Positions 21,761 through 31,521 are shown, counted from the stretch's first letter. The stretch: DNA of 64,000 nucleotides from Platanthera guangdongensis (GCA_039583875.1 CM077163.1:230942646-231006645), one strand, 5' to 3'. The notes: a model not told the origin generated them from the letters alone. Numbers and translations: made by a program.

Positions 21761-22335
21761 CCGTTCTGTTCTGGTGTATAGGACAGGAGAACTGATGAAG
21801 GGTTCCTTGGGTAGCAAGAAAAGCAGTGAAAGAGAAAGAAGTATACTCTCCCCCATTATTGGAGCAAAGAACCCAAATACGAGAGGAAAACTGAATCGTA
21901 ACCATATTAGTAAACTGGGTTTATAAATCAAAGACATCAGATTTGGCACGCATAAGATAGACCCAACAACAACAAGTAAAATCATCTATAAAATTAACAA
22001 AATACAAAAAACCATCATAAGAAACAACCGGGGCAGGTCCCCAAACATCAGAATGAATAATATCAAACGGTGCAGAACTACGACTCTACGAGAAACAAAA
22101 ACAAGATAGGTAGTGCGAGTATGTTTACTAAGCTGACACACAGCACACAGAAAAGAATTCTCAAACGAGACACTTGGAAAAAGCGACGACACGATCTAAG
22201 GACTCGCATGCCCCAGTCTAGCATGCCAAAGAGCCGGTGAAGTAGTAGCAGCAGCGATGGATGGGGGTGAGAGACAGGGCAAAGGAGGTGGAAAATCCAG
22301 CTGGTATAGCCCGTCGCGCTCACGGCCGTAGCCAA
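21761..22335 (-). pseudogene. GAG-pre-integrase and integrase core, element F
   Basis: Minus-strand sequence gives LWHARLGHAS and CAVCQLSKHTR (the HHCC zinc-binding part) in broken frames. A segment for HSDVWGPAP-type residues follows near 22020-22060, then FIDDFT-type sequence near 21980. Stops and shifts divide it into at least three frames. It would have catalysed insertion of element cDNA. Confidence 0.65.
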
Positions 22336-22394
22336 AAGTCCTCCTCGTAGTCAGGTCCTGAAAAACACAACCAGAAGGAAAAAAATGTCACCGA

Positions 22395-22799
22395 CTAGTG
22401 CAACGAACGAGTCAATTGACTAACAGAAAGAAGATTTAAAGCAAGTTTGGGAACATGAAGAACTGAACCCAAGGAAAAGGAGGGAGTCAGAGGAATTGTG
22501 CCCTGGTGAAGGATGGGGGACACAGAGCCATCGGCAAGGCGAACCTGCAGATGGACGCTCGGAGACTCAAGAGAAGAGAACAAGCGTGTCTCACCAATCA
22601 TGTGATCAGTGGCCCCAGAGTCAATCATCCAGGGAGAAGAGGACCCCTCTTGAGTGACATGAAAGGCCATCGGGGTACCTGACGCAGACGCTGAAGTCGA
22701 CGAGGAGGCAGGAAGCGACTGAGCAGGAAGAGGCTGGTGCGGAGTTTGAAACGGAGAGTGCAGTTGAAGTTGAGATTGGAGCTGCTGCACTTGAGCCAT
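22395..22799 (-). pseudogene. Copia protease segment, element F
   Basis: A 134-codon frame contains SSPWMIDSGATDHMIG, the copia aspartic protease active site (D-S-G), then LADGSVSPI, GTIPLTPSFSL and HVPKLALNLLSVSQL, the standard continuation. This stretch is uninterrupted; the flanking regions are shifted. Confidence 0.8.
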
Positions 22800-22941
22800 A
22801 AGGTGACTCCAGTCGGCGGAAGAGGTACTGGAATCAGGTTGGCCCCCAAAGTCAGAAGAAGTAGCGGGCCTAGCGGCTGCAGCACGTGTGGCGGGGGACT
22901 GCTGGCATAGGTGAGGGAAGAGCAGCCAGCATCGGGCCTTC

Positions 22942-23745
22942 TCATGACCAGTCCGGAGGCAATGCTGACATTGAACAGAAGCAAATGGGCTGACACGACC
23001 ACCCGCGACCCTTAGAGGTAGAAGTACGCCCCCCGCGCGCAGAAAAAGGACGACCTGAAGTCAGGGCCATTTGGTCTGTAATAGGAACAAAAGCTGGAAC
23101 AGGCAAAACAGCAGTCAGGCGGGCACGACGCTCATGCTCCTCTACCATGGAATGAGTATCCAAGATATCAGGAAGAGGGTTCATGCTGACAATCTGAACC
23201 CTAATATGCTCAAACTCGGGCCTTAAGCCCATCAGGAACTGATAGGTCTCCCTCTTCTCCTGTCCCCGCTTGACAACAAGAAGATCCTCTGGATGTGGAA
23301 AAGCACGGAGCGGCTCAAGGTCAGAAAGCTCCTGAAATCTCCCTGAGAGAAAGGTAAAATACTCATGCACACAACGGTCCCCCTGACGAGCGGGAGAAAT
23401 ATCCTGGAAGACAGAATAAATCCGCGTATCAACGCGTGTGTGACCGTAGTTACGCGTCAAGGCAGCCCAAAGAGACGTCACTGAATCGAATCGCATGAAC
23501 TGCTCTTAAATGCGGGGTTCCATGGAGCACTGAAGCTATCCGAGAATCTTGAAATTTTTCGTGCGCCACTGACGGATAGCCTTTTCGTCGGAAGGCTTGG
23601 GAACACCGCAAGGTTCAAGCCAATCAAGCTTTTCATGTCCGGCAAGATGAACTCACACGGAGTTGGACCAAGCGATAAAGTTTTTTTCATTGAGCAGGGC
23701 GGTAGTAATCCGTCGAGCAAAGCCATCATTCAAACCAAAGAGGGA
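22942..23745 (-). pseudogene. Copia gag, several stops, element F
   Basis: The second half (23496 to 22942) reads FDSVTSLWAALTRNYGHTR, YFTFLSGRFQELSDLEPL, FLMGLRPEFEHIRVQI and EHERRARL, typical of plant copia gag (UBN2 type). The first half (about 23745-23500) holds gag N-terminal residues (ALLNEKNFIAWSNSV, WRTKNFKILG) with at least three stop codons. The zinc knuckle (around CQHCLRTGH, about 22930-22970) is out of frame. Confidence 0.75.
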
Positions 23746-24286
23746 GGAATTCATGGGATGGGAAGAAGAGAAATCCTTAAACAGAAGAGGAAAAACCCAT
23801 CCCAAAAAAGGAAGGAAGACCGTAGATCATAAATCTAGATCATGAGAAGAAAAGAAGTGAGGGAAGAGACAGTAAACACCAACCAAATCGGCGGTGGAAG
23901 AAATAATCGAAGAAAAAGAAGAGAGGAAGAACAATGGCTGCAGCAGAGGGAGAACGACAGCAACAACAGGAGTCCAGCGGGAGGAAGAACAATGGTTGTA
24001 GCAGAGGGGGAACGGCAGCAATAGCAGGAGTCCAGCGGGAGAAACAACAAAACAGCAGCAGGCAGACGGGACGGGATTCCAGCAGGAGAACGGCGACGGG
24101 GCGGGATTCCAGCAGGAGGAGGACGGGGCGGGATTCCAGCGGGAGAAGATCAAACAGCAAAACAACAGCAGGAGGACGGCGGCAGCAGTCGAGAGCCGTG
24201 ATGCCCTCACATCGCGCGGGGAACAGAGGCGAAGCGGCGTCGGCGAAGCGCGGGGTTGGGATTAGGGCTAAGGGTCGGGAAACCTC
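23746..24286 (-). other. Leader of element F
   Basis: Between primer site and gag: GA-rich and CAGCAG-rich on the plus strand. Frames on both strands are open because of the composition. No gene. Confidence 0.6.
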
Positions 24287-24297
24287 CTCTGATACCA
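24287..24297 (-). other. Primer binding site of element F
   Basis: Plus-strand CTCTGATACCA, the complement of TGGTATCAGAG, touching the LTR. Confidence 0.9.
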
Positions 24298-24409
24298 AAA
24301 TAGATGAGAGGAAAAATAATACTTCATACTTCCTCAAAGGGGAATACGGTTAATATATATACAATAGGGCCATATAGAATAATACGCCAATAATAAATAT
24401 CACCCAATA
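24298..24409 (-). repeat. 5' LTR of element F
   Basis: Plus-strand ends AAATAGATGAG and CACCCAATA, followed by TSD TGATG. Confidence 0.85.
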
Positions 24410-24414
24410 TGATG

Positions 24415-24666
24415 TATTTTTGCATCTTTCGGCAAGTCCAATTTATAGGCCACAACTCCAATGCGTTCAAGCACCTGAAAGGGACCGAAGAACCTCGGGG
24501 ATAGTTTGTGGAATCCATGTGCCTGAAGGCTTGTTTGTTTGTATGGTTGGAGTCGCACATATGCCCATGAGCCCACTTCCAAGGTCCGTTCTCGCCGCTT
24601 CTTATAGGCCATAACACACATTCTATTTTGTGTTTGTGCTAAATTGATCTTCAATAAGGCTATCAC
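24415..24666 (-). pseudogene. Integrase C-terminal domain, element E
   Basis: Reads NRMCVMAYKKRRER, VGSWAYVRLQPYKQTS, KLSPRFFGPFQVLERIG and YKLDLPKDAKIHHI. The SPRFFGPFQV block is the GPY/F-type motif of Ty3-gypsy integrases. The reading frame resumes on the other side of copia F at 21023, so the insertion point lies between KIHHI and FHISQ. Confidence 0.85.
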
Positions 24667-25388
24667 CCTCTCTCTTACTTAAAGTGAATGATCCACTTCC
24701 CCGTTAGCACTTCACGGGAAATATATGGGACATGAATTATCAGTTCTTGTCCGTAGAGTACTTCATAGGGTGTCATCTTAATGACATTGTGGTAGGTAGT
24801 GTTACGCCACCACTCCGCTAACGGTAACCACGTCACCCAACTACACGGTCATTCAAAGCACAAACACCTCAAACAGCCTTCAAGGCAACGGTTGAAAACT
24901 TTCGTTTGACCGTCCATTTGTGAATGTTAGGCCGGGGAGAACTTTAGTTGTACTTCAATAATGCGGAATAATTCTTGCCAAAATTGGCTTAGAAAGGTGG
25001 TGTCCCTATCACTGACTATGGAGGTCGGCAGTCCATGGAGCCGCACGATCGAATCTAGGAAGAGTTGAGCTACTCCTTGTGTTGTGTAAGGATGAGCAAG
25101 AGCACTGGAATGAGCTTATTTACTTAGACGATCGACCACTACAAGTATCGTGGTCATCCCCTTGCTCTTGGGTAGCCCTTCCACAAAGTATAACGATATT
25201 TCTTCCCAAATACGGGTGGGAATAGGTAGCGGTTGCAGTAGCCCCATCGGTTTTTGTGTATCCGCTTTGCCTTGTTGGCAAATTGCGCATTGTTGGGTGT
25301 ATGCATACACTTCCGGTTTCATCCGCTTCCAATAAAAGATATTTTTGAGCCACTGATATGTTGAATTAATGCCCAAGTGGCCTACCAC
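24667..25388 (-). pseudogene. Integrase zinc-binding and core regions, element E
   Basis: The 25388-25116 part has the HHCC zinc-binding pattern (GHLGINSTYQWLKNIFYW, then QCAICQQGK) and the start of the catalytic core (EEISLYFVEGLPKSKG, LVVVDRLSK); the first core Asp of the usual D-F box is not evident. The following core (25110-24670) is frameshifted but still shows the complement of gypsy-like sequence in pieces. Not functional. Confidence 0.75.
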
Positions 25389-25710
25389 TGCTTCATAGGT
25401 CTTGCTCTTTCTGTATGATGATACTTTGTATCTTCGTGTCTCTTGCCCATGATTCCCTCAACTGTTGCAAAATGTTGGACCGGATCGTGACCAACACATT
25501 GAGTTCTCCCTTGTCTGCTTCATCCTTCCTTGAAAGCGTGTTCGCGCACAAGTTCTCCTTGCCTTACTTATATTGGATTGTGTAATCATAGCCTAGGAGC
25601 TTGGTTAGATATTTTTGTTGTGCGGGCGTTGATAGCTTTTGGTCAAGCAGATATTTCAAAGAATGTTGGTCCGTCTTGATAACGAATGAGTTCCCCAACA
25701 AATAATGTCG
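25389..25710 (-). pseudogene. RNase H to integrase linker, element E
   Basis: Broken frames with gypsy-like sequence, for example the complement of 25540-25700 encoding pieces near TDQHSLKYLLDQK and QQKYLTKLLGYDY. This is the end of RNase H plus the connection to integrase. Confidence 0.55.
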
Positions 25711-26757
25711 TCAATGTTGTACCGCCATCACAATAGCGAGGAGTTGCTTTTCATACACAGACATAGCTGCATTCTTCTTCCCGAATGCTCGACTGAAATA
25801 TGCAATCGGTCTCCCTTCTTGCATGAGAACCGCTCTTACTCCCGATTTTGACGCATCAGATTCTAGGACAAAAGGTTTGCGGAAATCCAGCACACACAGA
25901 ACCAGTGGTCGTGGCACCACTTGCTTGAGTTGAATGAAGGCTTGTTCGGCCTCTTGATTCCATTTGAACCCTTTATTTTGGAGCAGCTCCGTGAGTGGTC
26001 GTGTGAGGGCCCCATAGTGTTGGATGAAGCGCAGGTAATAGTCGGTGAGCCCGAGGAATCCACGCAATTTCTTCACCGTCGTGGGTCGTGACCACTCCAA
26101 TATGGCTTGAATCTTCATGGGGTCGGTTTCCACTCCCCGGCTGGAGATGAGGTGACCCAAGAAGTGTACTTGTTGCAGCCCGAAATCGCACTTGGATCGC
26201 TTGAGGAATAATTGGTGATGTCGCAAGGTGGCACATGTGAATTGGAGATGATGTAAATGTTCTTCCCACGACCTGCTAAACACAAGAATATCGTCAAAAA
26301 ATACCAAAATAAACTTGTGCAGTTGATCCTGGAAGATCTTATTCATCAAACTCTGGAATGTGGAAGGGATGGTTAGCCCAAACGACATAACCAAGAATTC
26401 GCAGCGTCCTTGATGAGTAAGAAACGTCGTCTTATGGATGACGGCTTCTGCCATCCTCACTTGATGGTAACCCGCACGTAGGTCTAATTTGGAGAAGAAT
26501 CTTGCTCTGCACAGTTCATCGATCAGCTCTTCAATAATGAGAATTGGAAATTTATCTTTAACGATGTGTTTGTTGAGATGGCGGTAGTCAATACACAACC
26601 ACCATGTGTCATCACCCTTCTTCACCAACATGACCGGCGAGCCAAACTGGCTAAGGCTGTGCCGAATTACTCTGATTTGGAGCAACTCCTTGATCAAGTG
26701 CTCCATGATCTTTTTTTGTAAGAGTGGGTAGCGATACGGCCGCAAGTTTATGTCCAC
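25711..26757 (-). pseudogene. Gypsy reverse transcriptase and RNase H, element E
   Basis: This 348-codon open frame is the best preserved part of E. RT motifs in order: KKIMEHLIKELLQIRVIRHS, WWLCIDYRHLNKHIVKDKFP, FFSKLDLRAGYHQVRM, FLVMSFGLTIPSTFQSLMN and FILVFFDDILVFSRS, which holds the catalytic DD (FFDD here; plant gypsy RTs usually have YxDD or FxDD). The connection GFLGLTDYYLRFI and the RNase H start FVLESDASKSGVRAVLMQ follow. The frame is open at both ends but its neighbours are shifted, so no polyprotein can be made. Confidence 0.88.
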
Positions 26758-27347
26758 ATTGTCTTCCTTGAGGATGATGCGATGTTCATGTTCTCATGTT
26801 GTTGGCGGCCCTTTGGGGTTTTCAGATAGGTCCAGAAAGGATTCCAAGAGAGTTGTGAGCTGCTGCCTTTGGGCGTGTTCCAGCTGGGATTCCCGCTGGT
26901 TTGGGTCCGAACTCCCTTCCTGGAGTGTAGTGGGCTGTCCGGGGGCAGCATACAGAGCTCCCTGTGCTCGTCTTCCTCACTGGGGTTCGCCGACTTATTC
27001 CAAACAGCTAACATATGAAGTTGACCATGTTTTGCTTGCCCTTGCTCTTCACGTAGTTGTTACATCCATGTCCCGGCTAGGCTTTTAGAACCTCACAGTG
27101 CAATTCTCCGCCCTGGGTGGTAAATTCCAATGTCATATTTTGGGAATCCCACTGTATGACTCCTAACATGACGAGCCATTGTACTTTGAAGACCATCTCA
27201 CACCCACCGAGAGGTAAGACCAGCATACCCGAAGAAAAGAAAATGCCCCGCATCTTCCATTTGAACCATGCCACCTTATGCGAACTTGATATGCACTTGT
27301 CGTTGGAGACCACCGCGTTAAATGTGGGTTACTAGTCTGCATTGTAA
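26758..27347 (-). pseudogene. Protease to RT region, element E
   Basis: Broken frames between protease and RT. The minus strand of 27077-27313 encodes VLPLGGCEMVFKVQWL, the usual plant gypsy stretch downstream of protease, so the segment is in its expected place but shifted. Confidence 0.6.
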
Positions 27348-27683
27348 TCATGTGGCCGTCTCCCAATCCAAGAAGTTATGGGTGCTGATCAAATCAATCA
27401 AAATATTTATTGGTTGGCCTTGGTAGGATGTCATCACCCGCATGGTGTAGAAGTGTGCGGTCCCCGTCAGTGTGTGCATAGACACTTGTTGTGTTTCCTG
27501 CATGTCCTCTTCACCGCGGATTATCACAAGACCCTCATCTGTGTCATCTCCCTCCAACCCGTACTTGTTCTGTTCAGGAATGAGTTGTATAACATAGGCC
27601 TGTTTGTGACCCGCACACCAATGACCCGGAGAATACGGTGCATCACAACCAAAACAAAAGCCTATGCGGCGTTTTTCCCCCAC
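27348..27683 (-). pseudogene. Zinc knuckle and altered protease, element E
   Basis: The frame opens with CFGCDAPYSPGHWC, a CCHC knuckle, then an acidic spacer and LTGTAHFYTMRV, GQPINILIDLISTHNFLD. In this family the protease site normally reads D-S-G-S-T-H-N-F. Here the residues after Asp are L-I-S, so the catalytic D-S-G triad is lost. It ends with a stop soon after. Confidence 0.75.
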
Positions 27684-28500
27684 CTATGTTGCGGTTAACC
27701 TTGGCCCTCCACTAGCCGACTTAAAACCAGTTCTGGGCGGTTGAAGGGGGGCTCGAACAGGTGCTGGCGTAAAACTGGTGGATGGGCAGTTGCTTCGCGG
27801 AACGGTGTCGGCGGACAGTCCGACACCCCTTTTCTGACGGAGCTGCAGTTTGTATTCCTGAAGGTGGGCGAGAGAGGCCACATCTGCCAGTGTCTTCAGT
27901 TGAAACATCCGCACAAAAATATGCGATCACCTCCTTCAAGTCGGCGAGGCAAAAACTCATAGCATGATCTTCTTGGATGTGGACACGGTGGCAAAGCATA
28001 TCAAATTCCTGCAGGTATTGTTGTACTGTTCCTTGTTGACACATTTTTAAACTCCCAAATGGGGTCGTCGAATAAGGTGGACCCAAACTGGTTGGATATG
28101 GCGTGACTATACCCTTCCCAAGTCGGTCCCTGTGGGGAGAGACGCGATTTCATGAATGCTTGGTGCCAAAAGAGGGCCTTGCCTTCCAGATGCATCGAGG
28201 CGAGCTGGACCTTTGTCTTTGGGGGCGTGCCGACAATGTCAAAAAATTGATCACAACGGTAGAGCCACTTATGGAGTGCATCCCCATTGAAGCAAGGAAA
28301 CTGATCTGTGGTAGGCGAGTGGCGAGATGTGTGTTTGGGGACTGCGGGCTGCCGCAATGGCAGAGGTGTGCTCGGCGGCTGCGTGCGGTGGGGCGGGGGG
28401 GAGACAGGTCAGAGATCAGACGGGGAGACGCGACTGCCAAGGTGCGACTCTGTTGATCCTCCACCGAATGGAGCGTGGTCGCTTGTGCTTGTCTCAAGGC
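27684..28500 (-). pseudogene. Gypsy gag, frameshifted, element E
   Basis: The N-terminal part (28357-28001) reads CFNGDALHKWLYRCDQFFD, VQLASMHLEGKALFWHQAF and WEGYSHAISNQFG, an unmistakable Retrotrans_gag domain. After a shift near 28040-28080 the next frame continues QQGTVQQYLQEFDMLCHRV and FCLADLKEVIAYF, then another shift leads into LKTLADVASLAHLQEYKLQL. A stop separates it from the knuckle frame. Confidence 0.8.
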
Positions 28501-28580
28501 GTCGACTTCCTGATGGAGGTCATGCGATCAAGTACCCTCTGTCGGTGCCATCCCACTCCCAGTCGAGGCTCTTATACTCT

Positions 28581-28907
28581 TGTTAAGAACAAAATGGATC
28601 CAGTAGGGACTAGCAGATTAAAACCACGAACTGCTTGGACACAACAACCACCAACTGCTTGAATAAAACCGATTGCAATAGAGGAAAAATAAGAGGATCC
28701 CACCTGAGAGCTATCCTCCCACCTGAGAGCTATCCTCTGAGAGGTGTTCTCACGACGAGGGGAAGGATACCCGATTCAGCCGCCCACAACATATTGCATA
28801 CACAACCATCAAGTTCTAACTAAGCCCACTTCTTATATGATCCGGTATCCTGGCTAATTACAAAACTACCTTCCACAAAATAAAACTCGCCCCAAAAGAT
28901 CATAACA
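28581..28907 (-). repeat. 5' LTR of element E
   Basis: Starts TGTTAAGAACAAAATGG and ends GATCATAACA, then ATAGC. It contains a local duplication absent from the other LTR: CCCACCTGAGAGCTATCCT occurs twice in a row near 28698-28737. Confidence 0.88.
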
Positions 28908-28912
28908 ATAGC

Positions 28913-29306
28913 TTAATAACTTGGTTTAATAGCAGAAGTACCAAGATCATCCTAGTATATGAAAGAGATTATTCAATCAAAATCAGACAAAAATTCCTCC
29001 CAGGAGATATTTCCATGATCGTGCATCGTTCTACCAAAATTTGAACAGGGATATTTTCTTCCCGACGCAACATCGCTAGTCTTAAACATAATAAATTCAT
29101 AGGCATCCTCGTATCTCGTCAAATCCATTAAAAACCACTATAAAACCAGCTTAATGCTAAGCAATTTCGGTTCAATATAAAGCATTCCTGCGAAGTCAAA
29201 TCAACTCCTGAAGAAAGCTAAAACATGTTATTCAAATGATATTCACCATTTTAGGGTTACTCCTTCAGAAAATAACGAAAATCAATTGAAGAGAGAAAGG
29301 GGAGAC
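28913..29306. other. Intron sequence between element E and the upstream exon
   Basis: AT-rich, without an ORF or recognisable repeat. On the minus strand it begins with the splice donor GTCTCC. It is probably original intron sequence. Confidence 0.55.
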
Positions 29307-29479
29307 CTCTTTTGATCGTCGTGCCTTCGGCAAACGAAGAATGAGGGATGAAACCTACAAGCGGTGGGGGTATTGGACGAGGGATTGTAGGGGGTCTTGC
29401 ACCGTCGGCACAACTTCGCCGTCTGTTTCTTCTTCAAGGCCTCCACCTCCGCTTCCGCTCGATCCTCCATAGCCTTTGC
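29307..29479 (-). CDS. Penultimate coding exon of the conserved plant gene
   Basis: On the minus strand the exon follows a 3' splice site (gattgCAG at 29482-29480) and ends at AG|GTCTCC. It is 173 bases: 57 codons plus two bases of an Arg codon, and it opens at codon phase 0, so at least one exon lies upstream. Residues 1-20 are a charged, probably coiled segment (AMEDRAEAEVEALKKKQ). Then come LCRRCKTPYNP and CRFHPSFFVCRRHDDQK. The C-x2-C, the C-x2-H and the C-x2-H spacings suggest a small zinc-binding module continued by the exon at 7591-7714. No 5' exon was identified in this window. Function unknown. Confidence 0.75.
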
Positions 29480-30515
29480 CTGCAATCATCCAAACCAGAC
29501 AGCTTCAATCTTATTTTCTTTCCCACAAAATATATCTGTAATAATCTTTACAACATTTAAAAGAAAAGTTGTTTTGAACAAACTTATTTTTTATATTTTA
29601 ATAACGTAATAGATATTATAATTTATTTTTTTTAAAAAAAATATAACTTTCAATCTTTCATTCAAATAATTAAATCATTTCAATTCACAAAATATTGATG
29701 AAAATCTATTAAAATTCAAAAAAAATAATATAACTCATGTACTTATTATAATGTGCTATTATTACGTATATCAACGGTCAATTCAAGAAAGGCTGTCATT
29801 AAGCATATCAGCGTTATTTTCAAGAAACTGCGTCATTAAATCAATCAGTTTTATTAAAGTTGATTCATTAATATAGTATTTATTTTAAAATATATGTAAT
29901 AATTGATATGAACGAGCCCCGAACTTATCGCAGTCGAGGTACTGTGGCGATTGGTCGTACGGGTGAAGCTTTGTTTCTATCACTCATATATTAAAAAGGT
30001 AAAAATATTTTTTGGTTAAAAATTCAACTTTCTTATTTTATCTTTATTTATTACAAAATTTTTAATTTATTTGTTTTTTCTTTAATTTCATAAAATATGC
30101 TCTCATATATGCAAAATTTATACTTACAATAAGAAATGTACTCTCCCCATCGTTCGCAAATCCTTATGCACAAGAAAAAATCAATGACGAGTGGAGTATA
30201 ACGTTGGGGGGTTTGCGAGCTGCAGAAGTGATGAGGCCGTACTCATACAGGCAAACCGGGTTGCACATAGCCAAAAAATCAACTCCCCCGCTAATAAAGT
30301 GGGGGGTTATGGTTCAAACCACTTCGCGTTGATCATTGTGCTTAATCCACGCCATGACTACCACGCATCAGATCGTAACCACCACGCATAGGATCCAACC
30401 ACCCGCGCGTTGGATCGCCAACCACCATTTGGGATCCCGCGTGCCGGTTTCCTCGCGGCTGGTCCGCGGCGTCAGCCGCCCCCTTCCCCCGACCGCCTAT
30501 GGCAAGGCCATCAAT
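29480..30515. other. AT-rich intron or intergenic stretch
   Basis: 29560-30120 is strongly AT-rich with no ORF. 29925-29985 (gtggcgattggtcgtacgggtgaag...atcactcatatat) is similar to 32515-32560, in direct orientation. 30330-30500 is GC-rich and short on ORFs. If the gene continues to the right this is intron; no further exon was recognised. Confidence 0.4.
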
Positions 30516-30573
30516 GATTTAATCTCTCAGAGAATGAATTCTTCATCTCTCAGTCTAAGTTCGTCAATGAGTT

Positions 30574-31521
30574 TGTACCGACCCGGGTTTAGGCCCACGG
30601 GGTCGCCCCACGGCATCGCCGGCCTACCAGCAGCCCGGGTTTAAAGCTCAGAGGCCCACCACAACCCTTCCTAAGCCTTGCGGCTTGTCTCGCCCCACGA
30701 CACTACTGGTAGTAAGCCTAAACATCAAGGCCTACAGACCCAATGCACCCCAACTCATCTCTGTCATTGTTTATCACCACAGTAGGTTGTTGTTGGGGAT
30801 CGAACCCACAACCTTGATAAGAAAGTCTTTCAACCAGCTCTCATCAGCAACTGAGCTGCAGCCCAGGCACCCAAACCCCTCTCTGGTCTGTTTCTCAGCA
30901 CGTTAGGTTTTTTAGCATGCCAGGTTTCGAACTCAATACCTCATTGGCAAGGCGCCTTCAGTAGCCCTCATCATCAACTGAGCTGCAACCCCGACACCCA
31001 AACCCCTCTCCGGCCTGTTTCTCAGCACGGTAGGTTTTTGAGCATGCCAAGTTTTGAACCCAACCTCCTTAACAAGGCGCCTTCAACAGCCCTCATCACC
31101 AACTGAGCTGCAACTCAGTTGGTGATGAGGGCTGTTGAAGGCGTCTTGTTAAGGAGGTGTTGGGTTCGAAACCTGGAATGCTCAAAAACCTACCGTGCTG
31201 AGAAACAGACCGAAGAGGGGTTTGTGTGCCTGAGCTACAACTCAGTTGGTGATGAGAGCTGGTTGAAAGAGCTTCTTATCAAGGTTGTGGGTTCGATCCC
31301 CAACAACAACCTACAGTGGTGATAAACAGTCACGGAGATGGGTTGTGGTGCATTGGGCCTGCATGCCTTGATGTTTAGGCTTACTACCAGTGGTGTTGTG
31401 GGGCGAGACAAGCCGCCAAGCCTAGGAAGGGTTGTGGGGGGCCTCTGAGCTCTAAACCCGGGCTGCTGGTAGGCTGGCGACGTCGTGGGGCGCCCAGTGG
31501 GCCTAAACCCGGGTCGTTACA
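30574..31521. mobile_element. 948-bp fold-back element made of tRNA-like modules
   Basis: The two arms are inverted copies that meet at about 31104 (aactgagctgcaactcagtt). The left arm is about 527 bp, the right about 417; the left has one extra module. Outer ends are TGTACCGACCCGGG and its near complement CCCGGGTCGTTACA. Flanks are GAGTT (30569-30573) and AAGTT (31522-31526), a possible 5-bp TSD with one change, and removal restores the copia RT frame. Five modules resemble tRNA genes: an A-box-like aactcagttggtgatgag and a B box GGGTTCGATCCC or GGGTTCGAAACC. No protein is encoded. Confidence 0.85.
31229..31305 (+). other. Best tRNA-like module of the fold-back element
   Basis: It reads tacaactcagttggtgatga at the A-box position and GGGTTCGATCCC (exact B box) near 31289-31300. 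The part between (agcttcttatcaaggttgtg) recalls the anticodon and variable arms of a tRNA-Lys-like molecule. The 5' half of an acceptor stem is not evident, so it is derived, not functional. Confidence 0.5.

Larger units (their letters stand above)
21029..24409 (-). mobile_element. Copia element F without RT, TSD TGATG, non-canonical LTR ends
   Basis: The LTRs of 113 and 112 bp are flanked by TGATG at 21024-21028 and 24410-24414. The primer site (24287-24297) and the polypurine tract (complement of 21142-21152) each touch an LTR exactly, confirming the ends. On the element strand the LTR begins TATTGG and ends CTATTT rather than TG...CA. The interior encodes gag, protease and integrase pieces; integrase is then joined directly to RNase H, so the whole RT is missing. 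Confidence 0.88.
20407..28907 (-). mobile_element. Chromodomain gypsy element E, TSD ATAGC
   Basis: The LTRs of 332 and 327 bp begin TGTTAAGAACAAAATG on the plus strand. ATAGC lies on both outer sides (20402-20406 and 28908-28912). Read on the minus strand the order is gag, protease, RT/RNase H, integrase, chromodomain-like tail: a chromovirus-type Ty3-gypsy element. All coding parts are broken. Copia F sits between the integrase C-terminal part and the chromodomain. The primer site is degenerate (AGAGTATAAGAGCC against the usual TGGTATCAGAGCC). Confidence 0.9.
7715..29306 (-). other. Inferred 21.6-kb intron packed with transposable elements
   Basis: The donor is AG|GTCTCC at 29307/29306 and the acceptor is gcccaAG at 7716-7715, with TTCATCTCTTTCTTTGTG just upstream. 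Exon phases match (two bases plus one base make the Arg codon) and the joined peptide reads HDDQKR followed by YYELGPEDPP. Inside lie elements G and H, gypsy remnants, a MITE-like element, a CACTA element, and gypsy E with copia F inside it. The alternative is that the locus was broken by insertions and is no longer spliced; the sequence cannot decide this. Confidence 0.65.

Noticed and set aside
30577..31517. A pair of independent tRNA genes or a tRNA cluster
   Set aside because: A and B boxes are present but no acceptor stem closes and the modules are embedded in a palindrome.
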